A stretch of DNA of 64,000 bases from JAGDMJ01 sp963809695 (GTDB lineage Bacteria; Bacteroidota; Ignavibacteria; UBA10030; UBA6906). Below, in pieces: positions 59,413 to 64,000 of the stretch (its first letter is position 1; every line of letters starts with the position of its first letter). A program made the position numbers and the translations under genes. The stretch is from assembly GCA_963809695.1 (NCBI GenBank), contig CAWEKI010000008.1:186001-250000 (forward strand). Reading direction: 5' to 3'. The notes under the pieces were generated by a model. It saw nothing but the letters and a program-made list of their open reading frames with translations, was not told the origin of the DNA and searched no databases.

Positions 59413-59584
59413 GGTCAGTGGTCTCCTGAAATCTTATTCCGGGTACGATCCAACATAGACATTTGAAGAACCAGAAACAATCCGTGATCCATCTGCGGAA
59501 ACGGTTGTCCCGCGCAATGGATTCTCGCTGCGCGTTTTTCTATATTTGTTGCCGGGGTTGCCTGAGAAACACAGTTGTACCACC

Positions 59585-61312
59585 ATGAAATCATCGTGCC
59601 GTATGAAACAGAGAATTCTTGTACCGCTGATTCTCCTCTGCGCTCTGGTGCTCATCTACGTGTTCTTCTTTCGTGCGAGACAACAGGAGGCTTCCATGCT
59701 GCTGGTGAACGGCGTAGTCTACACACTGAATGACGAACAGCCCTCGGCAGAAGCGATTGCCATCGAAGGGGAACGCATCGTGGGGGTGGGCTCCACCAAG
59801 GATATTACTGCATCGTTCAATAGCCGACGGATTATTGACCTGCACGGCAGAGCCGTCTATCCGGGATTCATCGATTCGCACGCTCATCTCGAAGGGCTTG
59901 GCGCAGTCCTCATGACTCTTGACCTGAGCGGCACCTCGACCATCGAAGAGATCACCCGCCTCGTGAAAGCAGAAGCGGAGACCAAAAAGGAAGGACAATG
60001 GGTTAGAGGAAGGGGATGGGACCAGAATAAATGGCAGCCGGCGGAATTCCCTACACATCAGCCGCTTGATGCGGCTGCGGGAAATGTGCCTGTCTATCTG
60101 AAGCGGATCGATGGCCATGCGGCCTGGGTGAACGGAAAGGTCCTGGAACTGGCGGACATTAGCCGGTTCACTCGAGACCCGGACGGTGGGAAAATCATCC
60201 GGGATGCGGGGGGGAACCCCACGGGTGTGTTCGTTGACAAAGCTGTGGACATGCTTGACGCGATCCTGCCTCCCCCCTCGGACTCAGAACGAACGGAGGC
60301 GATTCAGCATGCTGTCCGGGAGTGTCTGAAGGTTGGGCTGACCGAAGTGCACGATATGGGCGTTGATCTTGCCATGCTGGATATCTATGCCCGACTGATC
60401 CAGTCGGGGGATTTCCCGTTCCGTGTGTATGCGGCAATCGACGGGCCGGGCGATACCTGGAACCATTATCTTCAGTCAGGTCCCGACACCGCGGGCCATG
60501 CGGGGAGATTGACCGTGAGAGCCCTGAAGATGTACGCCGATGGCGCGCTTGGATCCCGCGGGGCCGCGTTGATCCAACCCTATTCCGATGACCCGGGGAA
60601 CAGAGGGCTCACACTTACCTCCAATGCCGAATTGAGCAAAGCAGCAACGCAATGCATCGACAAAGGATTCCAGCTCTGCGTCCATGCCATTGGCGACCGT
60701 GCCAACAACCTGGTGCTCAATGTCTATGAAGACGTGCTCTCCCATCATCCGGCGCAAGCGTCCGCAGCCCGATTCAGGGTGGAACATGCCCAGGTTCTGG
60801 ATCCGGGAGATATCCCGCGATTCCATCGCCTCAGCGTTCTTCCGATGATGCAGCCGACGCATTGCACCTCGGACATGCCGTGGGTCGAAGCCCGGCTGGG
60901 CGCACAGCGGCTGGCCGGTGCCTATGCCTGGCGTTCGTTGCTGGATCAGGGAAGCATCATTCCAGGCGGGTCGGACTTTCCTGTCGAGTCCCCAAATCCC
61001 ATCCGGGGATTCTATGCGGCCATCACCAGGCAGGATCTTGCGGGCCGCCCGGAAGGAGGGTGGCATCCCGACCAACGGATGACCCGATTGGAAGCGCTCA
61101 AGTCTTTCACCATCTGGGGGGCGTATGCTGGATTTCAGGAGCAGATGAAAGGTTCGATTGAGCCGGGCAAATGGGCGGACCTGACAGTGCTGTCCGAGGA
61201 CATCATGAGGGTCGACGCACTGCGCATTCCCGAGGCCACCGTCGAAATGACCATGGTGGCAGGATCGGTAGTGTACCGTTCAAAATCTGGGATGGCAGAA
61301 TGGACGAAATAG
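59585..61312 (+). CDS. Membrane-anchored amidohydrolase (YtcJ-like)
   Basis: Metal-dependent hydrolase of about 575 residues with an N-terminal hydrophobic anchor (ILVPLILLCALVLIYVFFF). The amidohydrolase-3 core starts at LVNGVVYTLNDEQPSAEAIA; metal ligands lie in GFIDSHAHLEG, a later HAIGDRANN and GGSDFPVE near the C-terminus. The family includes imidazolonepropionase-like and exoenzyme-regulator-like proteins with varied substrates. ATG 59585 is used, with 59603 also possible; no clear SD. The end overlaps the MFS gene by 13 bases. Confidence 0.88.
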   Translation: MKSSCRMKQRILVPLILLCALVLIYVFFFRARQQEASMLLVNGVVYTLNDEQPSAEAIAIEGERIVGVGSTKDITASFNSRRIIDLHGRAVYPGFIDSHAHLEGLGAVLMTLDLSGTSTIEEITRLVKAEAETKKEGQWVRGRGWDQNKWQPAEFPTHQPLDAAAGNVPVYLKRIDGHAAWVNGKVLELADISRFTRDPDGGKIIRDAGGNPTGVFVDKAVDMLDAILPPPSDSERTEAIQHAVRECLKVGLTEVHDMGVDLAMLDIYARLIQSGDFPFRVYAAIDGPGDTWNHYLQSGPDTAGHAGRLTVRALKMYADGALGSRGAALIQPYSDDPGNRGLTLTSNAELSKAATQCIDKGFQLCVHAIGDRANNLVLNVYEDVLSHHPAQASAARFRVEHAQVLDPGDIPRFHRLSVLPMMQPTHCTSDMPWVEARLGAQRLAGAYAWRSLLDQGSIIPGGSDFPVESPNPIRGFYAAITRQDLAGRPEGGWHPDQRMTRLEALKSFTIWGAYAGFQEQMKGSIEPGKWADLTVLSEDIMRVDALRIPEATVEMTMVAGSVVYRSKSGMAEWTK

Positions 61313-62598
61313 TGGTCGCCCAGAGGCCGGCGGACATCGTTCGGCGCAACTTCATCATCAATATCTTTGAAGGCGGATCATATATTTCCTCCTCGGCATT
61401 TGTCTCCGTGCAGACGGTTCTTCCTGCATTGGTAGCAAGGCTGGGAGGAAGCAACGTTGACGTTGGAGCGCTTGGACTCATCGGCTGGGTTTTCGTGTTT
61501 CTCCCCCAGATTTTTGCAGTTCGCTACGGAGAAACTCTTCCCTGGAAAAAGCCGTACGTCATCTGGCTTGGCGTGATGCAGAGGAGCGTGATCCTCCTCA
61601 TAGGATTGGCGGTTTTCCTGTTTGGCGCCGGGAGGCCCCGGCTTGCACTCCTCGTGTTTCTATCCCTTTATGCTCTGAACCAGATCCTCGCCGGCCTTGC
61701 AACGCCTATCTGGTTCGATTTCTTCGCCAAGCTCACTCCTGCCGCGCGGCGTGGGCGCCTGGTGGGAATACGCACGTCAGTTGGAGGTGCGGGCGCGCTG
61801 CTCTGCGGGCTGCTGTTGACCTGGTTCCTCGGAAGCTTTGAGTTCCCGACAAGTTACGCGCTCGCGTTTGTTGTTGCCGCTCTGCTCCAATTCACCTCGG
61901 TTAGTCTGCAGGCAAGGCTTCACGAGGCGGAACCAAGCGCAACGGCGCAACGGAAAGAATTCTTCGCTTTCCTTCGCGCCCTGCCGGACGTGTTCCGGAC
62001 GAACAAGGATTTCAAGATGTTCATGCTTTCCGCCGCGTTCCTCGTTGTCGGGACAATGCCGGTTGGTTTCTTTGCCGTGTATGCCCTGCGGCATTTCAAT
62101 GCCGACGAGTCCATCGTGGGTGAATTCACACTCATCATGGTAGCGATCCAGATCGTCAGTGCGCTGGTCAACGGCTATCTCGCCGACCGGTATGGAAACA
62201 AGGTCGTGCTGACCTTTGCAGCTGTCGCGATGGCCGGTGCAACGCTTTGGGCGCTGTTGGCTCCGACACTCTTTCTCTTCAGGTTTGTCTTTCTTTTCCT
62301 GGGTATCAATATTGGCTCGGAAGTTATGACCCGCTACAACATAGCGATCGAATATGGTCCGTCGCATCAACGCTCCCTGTACATCGGTCTCATGAACACC
62401 GTTCTGGCGCCGTTCTACCTCTCGGCGCTGCTTGCCGGAGCAATCAGCGACACGCTGGGGTATCCGGCCATGTTTGTCGCCGGGCTTTTCGCGTCGCTCA
62501 TCGGGCTTTTCCTGCTTCACTTCCGCGTTCGCGATCCGCGTTCTATTCAGGCTGCGGGGCGTGTCCAGGCGGTCCCGCGTGCAGCGGAGATCGCATGA
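61300..62598 (+). CDS. MFS family transporter
   Basis: Polytopic permease of 432 residues with about twelve helices. The MFS-like loop YLADRYGNKVVLTFAAV follows helix 8, and LTPAARRGRLVGIRTSVGGAG is the counterpart in the first half. Helices include VFVFLPQIFAVRYG, LLIGLAVFLFGAG and FRFVFLFLGINIGSEVM. The start lies inside the amidohydrolase gene, so the two are translationally coupled; a substrate-import and hydrolysis unit is a reasonable inference, though the compound is unknown. Confidence 0.88.
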   Translation: MDEIVVAQRPADIVRRNFIINIFEGGSYISSSAFVSVQTVLPALVARLGGSNVDVGALGLIGWVFVFLPQIFAVRYGETLPWKKPYVIWLGVMQRSVILLIGLAVFLFGAGRPRLALLVFLSLYALNQILAGLATPIWFDFFAKLTPAARRGRLVGIRTSVGGAGALLCGLLLTWFLGSFEFPTSYALAFVVAALLQFTSVSLQARLHEAEPSATAQRKEFFAFLRALPDVFRTNKDFKMFMLSAAFLVVGTMPVGFFAVYALRHFNADESIVGEFTLIMVAIQIVSALVNGYLADRYGNKVVLTFAAVAMAGATLWALLAPTLFLFRFVFLFLGINIGSEVMTRYNIAIEYGPSHQRSLYIGLMNTVLAPFYLSALLAGAISDTLGYPAMFVAGLFASLIGLFLLHFRVRDPRSIQAAGRVQAVPRAAEIA

Positions 62599-62641
62599 CC
62601 CTGGCACACAGACGATCTCCGGGCTTCTGCCCCGCCTTGCG

Positions 62642-62670
62642 TTGCTTCTCACTGCCGCTCCGGCTATATT
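62642..62670 (+). promoter_or_regulatory. Candidate promoter of prmC-dtd
   Basis: TTGCTT at 62642-62647, a 17-base spacer and TATATT at 62665-62670, 45 bases before the prmC ATG. Confidence 0.5.
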
Positions 62671-62714
62671 CAAGAAGGTGTGTTGTTGGAAGCGGCGCTC
62701 TTGAATGACCTGAT

Positions 62715-63635
62715 ATGGGACAGATAGGCACAATCGACCCGGCTCCACCACAACAATGGACGATCCTGTCGCTACTGGATTGGTCCTCCGGCTATCTCGC
62801 CGGGCGCGGATTTGACGAAGCAAGGCTCCATGTTGAATTGATGCTGGCCCATGTGCTCCGCCTGAGGCGTCTTGACCTGTACCTGCAGTTCGACCGTCCG
62901 CTCACCGGGCACGAAAGGGGTGAGTTTCGCGCTCTGTTTGAGAGACGGCTCAAGCATGAGCCCCTGCAGTACATTCTGGGTGAAACGGAATTCATGGGGC
63001 TGTCCCTCACCGTCGACCGGTCGGTTTTGATCCCCCGACCGGAAACGGAGCTCCTGGTCGAGCGCGCACTTGAGATTTTGAAAGTCCATGCTACACGGCG
63101 AGCTGAAGTCCTGGAGATCGGCACAGGGTCCGGGAACATCGCCGTGGCGCTTGGAGCGCTGGCGCCAGATTCCACCATCGTCTCTATCGACGTCAGTGCG
63201 GACGCTCTCAACGTTGCGGCGGGCAATGTGGCCCGTCATCACCTCACGAATGTGACCCTTGCAGAAGCAGATGTGTTCGGCGATTTTCTTCCCGATCGAA
63301 CCTTTGACATGATTATCTCAAACCCGCCTTACGTATCCAGGGATGAATTCCAGGCACTGGAGCCCGAGGTGCGGGACTTTGAGCCACCTGCCGCTGTGAC
63401 GGACAGTGCAAGCGGCCTGCTGGTGATCTCGCGCATCGTTGAAATTGCACCCTTCCGGCTCCGTCCCGGCGGCGTGCTGCTGATGGAACTGGGACACGGC
63501 CAATCGGCACAGGCGCATGAACTGTTGGACGCTTCAGGACTACTCGACATAGAGGTGCTTCCCGACTTCGCGCACATTCCGCGCGTGATTCAAGCCCGGC
63601 GACCGTCGCTGGAGGGGGGACCGGTCCGGCCATGA
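62715..63635 (+). CDS. prmC: Release factor glutamine N5-methyltransferase
   Basis: SAM-dependent enzyme of 306 residues that methylates the GGQ glutamine of RF1 and RF2. The N-terminal helical domain (LSLLDWSSGYLAGRGFDEAR) recognises the factor; the catalytic domain has SAM motif EIGTGSGNIAVALGALAP and the substrate motif NPPYVS. IPRPETELLVERALEIL is typical. Its stop overlaps the dtd start by four bases. Functionally it complements the release factor 3 gene earlier in the window. Confidence 0.95.
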   Translation: MGQIGTIDPAPPQQWTILSLLDWSSGYLAGRGFDEARLHVELMLAHVLRLRRLDLYLQFDRPLTGHERGEFRALFERRLKHEPLQYILGETEFMGLSLTVDRSVLIPRPETELLVERALEILKVHATRRAEVLEIGTGSGNIAVALGALAPDSTIVSIDVSADALNVAAGNVARHHLTNVTLAEADVFGDFLPDRTFDMIISNPPYVSRDEFQALEPEVRDFEPPAAVTDSASGLLVISRIVEIAPFRLRPGGVLLMELGHGQSAQAHELLDASGLLDIEVLPDFAHIPRVIQARRPSLEGGPVRP

Positions 63636-64000
63636 GAGCGCTTGTGCAGAGGGTGAAAGAAGGGACCGTGGCGATTGACGGGAAGCTTCATTCCTCGATT
63701 GGCCTCGGGTATGTCATTCTTCTCGGAATACGGAAAGGGGACACCGAAGGAGACGCGCGCTTCCTGGCCGACAAGTGTGCATCGCTCCGGGTGCTGGAAG
63801 ACCCGGCAGGGAAAATGAACCTGTCCCTTCACGATGTCGGGGGACGGGTGCTGGTGATTTCGCAGTTTACGCTCTATGGCGATGCACAGAAAGGGAATCG
63901 TCCCAGTTTCTCCGATGCTGCTCCCCCGTCGGAAGCGGAACCGCTCTATGATCTCTTTGTGGAGAGAATGACGAGTGCTCTTGGTTCTGCGTCGGTGCAG
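63632..64000 (+). CDS. dtd: D-aminoacyl-tRNA deacylase, 3'-truncated by the window edge
   Basis: Proofreading enzyme that hydrolyses D-aminoacyl-tRNAs. The visible 123 residues begin MRALVQRVKEGTVAIDGKL and contain LLGIRKGDTEGDARFLADKC, the catalytic SQFTLYGDAQKGNRPSFSDA and AAPPSEAEPLYDLF. The family's conserved SQFTL loop is intact. The frame is open to the right edge, so only the last ~25 residues, including the GPVT-type motif, are missing. ATG overlaps the prmC stop. Confidence 0.95.
   Translation, partial: MRALVQRVKEGTVAIDGKLHSSIGLGYVILLGIRKGDTEGDARFLADKCASLRVLEDPAGKMNLSLHDVGGRVLVISQFTLYGDAQKGNRPSFSDAAPPSEAEPLYDLFVERMTSALGSASVQ

Noticed and set aside
1..64000. CRISPR arrays, transposons, integrases, phage or toxin-antitoxin modules
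   Set aside because: No regularly spaced repeats, transposase or integrase motifs, or paired small toxin genes were seen; tRNA-Thr at 33617 shows no attachment-site duplication nearby.

Overview
The window is a gene-dense, moderately GC-rich bacterial chromosome segment with no phage, insertion sequence or CRISPR array that I can see. It most likely comes from the Bacteroidota/Chlorobiota/Ignavibacteriota (FCB) assemblage. The pointers are a fossil type IX secretion (T9SS) C-terminal sorting tail near 4.8 kb, an atpD-atpC pair detached from the other ATP synthase genes, a YpdA-type bacillithiol reductase, and several Ignavibacteria-like families. Unlike many Bacteroidota, most genes have Shine-Dalgarno (SD) sites, and intergenic regions repeatedly show TTGnnn-17-TAnATT promoters. 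The phylum call is inference.

Layout. 0-10.6 kb: 3' part of a class I fumarase, an acyl-CoA synthetase, DUF2007 protein, FKBP lipoprotein, ferritin, the T9SS-protein remnant leading into a Mut7-C RNase gene, a Gfo/Idh oxidoreductase, a SppA peptidase with an extra N-terminal beta-rich domain, a conserved membrane-anchored protein and an alpha/beta hydrolase. 10.6-15.1 kb (minus strand): the TIGR03545/TIGR03546 pair and peptide release factor 3, separated by a tiny plus-strand transcription unit holding a 12-codon ORF. 15.2-21.4 kb: a histidine kinase/OmpR-type regulator pair, two exported proteins each preceded by the same 10-bp-phased repeat, and an M13 metallopeptidase. 21.5-29.1 kb: a TetR-controlled RND efflux operon (TetR, NmrA-like protein, TolC, adaptor, pump) with two identical-type operators around the promoter and an apparent frameshift in the adaptor.

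29.2-36.0 kb: PAP2-type membrane enzyme, M28 peptidase, aspartase, tRNA-Thr(CGU), DoxX protein, and a fluoride riboswitch controlling crcB and a DUF190 gene. 36.1-42.3 kb: YpdA, AtpD/AtpC, an unknown protein, mannose-1-phosphate guanylyltransferase, RlpA and a lytic transglycosylase. 42.4-44.9 kb (minus): pyruvoyl arginine decarboxylase, TyrS and SmpB. 45.0-51.1 kb: a compact aromatic amino acid operon (aroB, aroDE fusion, aroA, aroC-chorismate mutase fusion, tyrA) that takes DAHP to the tyrosine branch, preceded by a promoter-leader-terminator arrangement that suggests attenuation. 51.1-55.5 kb: an ABC exporter and a TPR/periplasmic-binding fusion. 55.5-64 kb: RadC, an envelope lipoprotein plus LysM protein, PhoH, MazG, an amidohydrolase, an MFS transporter, PrmC and the start of Dtd.

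The most interesting leads are the micro-transcription unit at 13.2-13.45 kb, the phased repeats that predict the regulon of the two-component system, the aro leader, the AroC-chorismate mutase fusion, the SppA fusion and the T9SS scar. I did not find a large multi-gene system that I could defend as entirely new.
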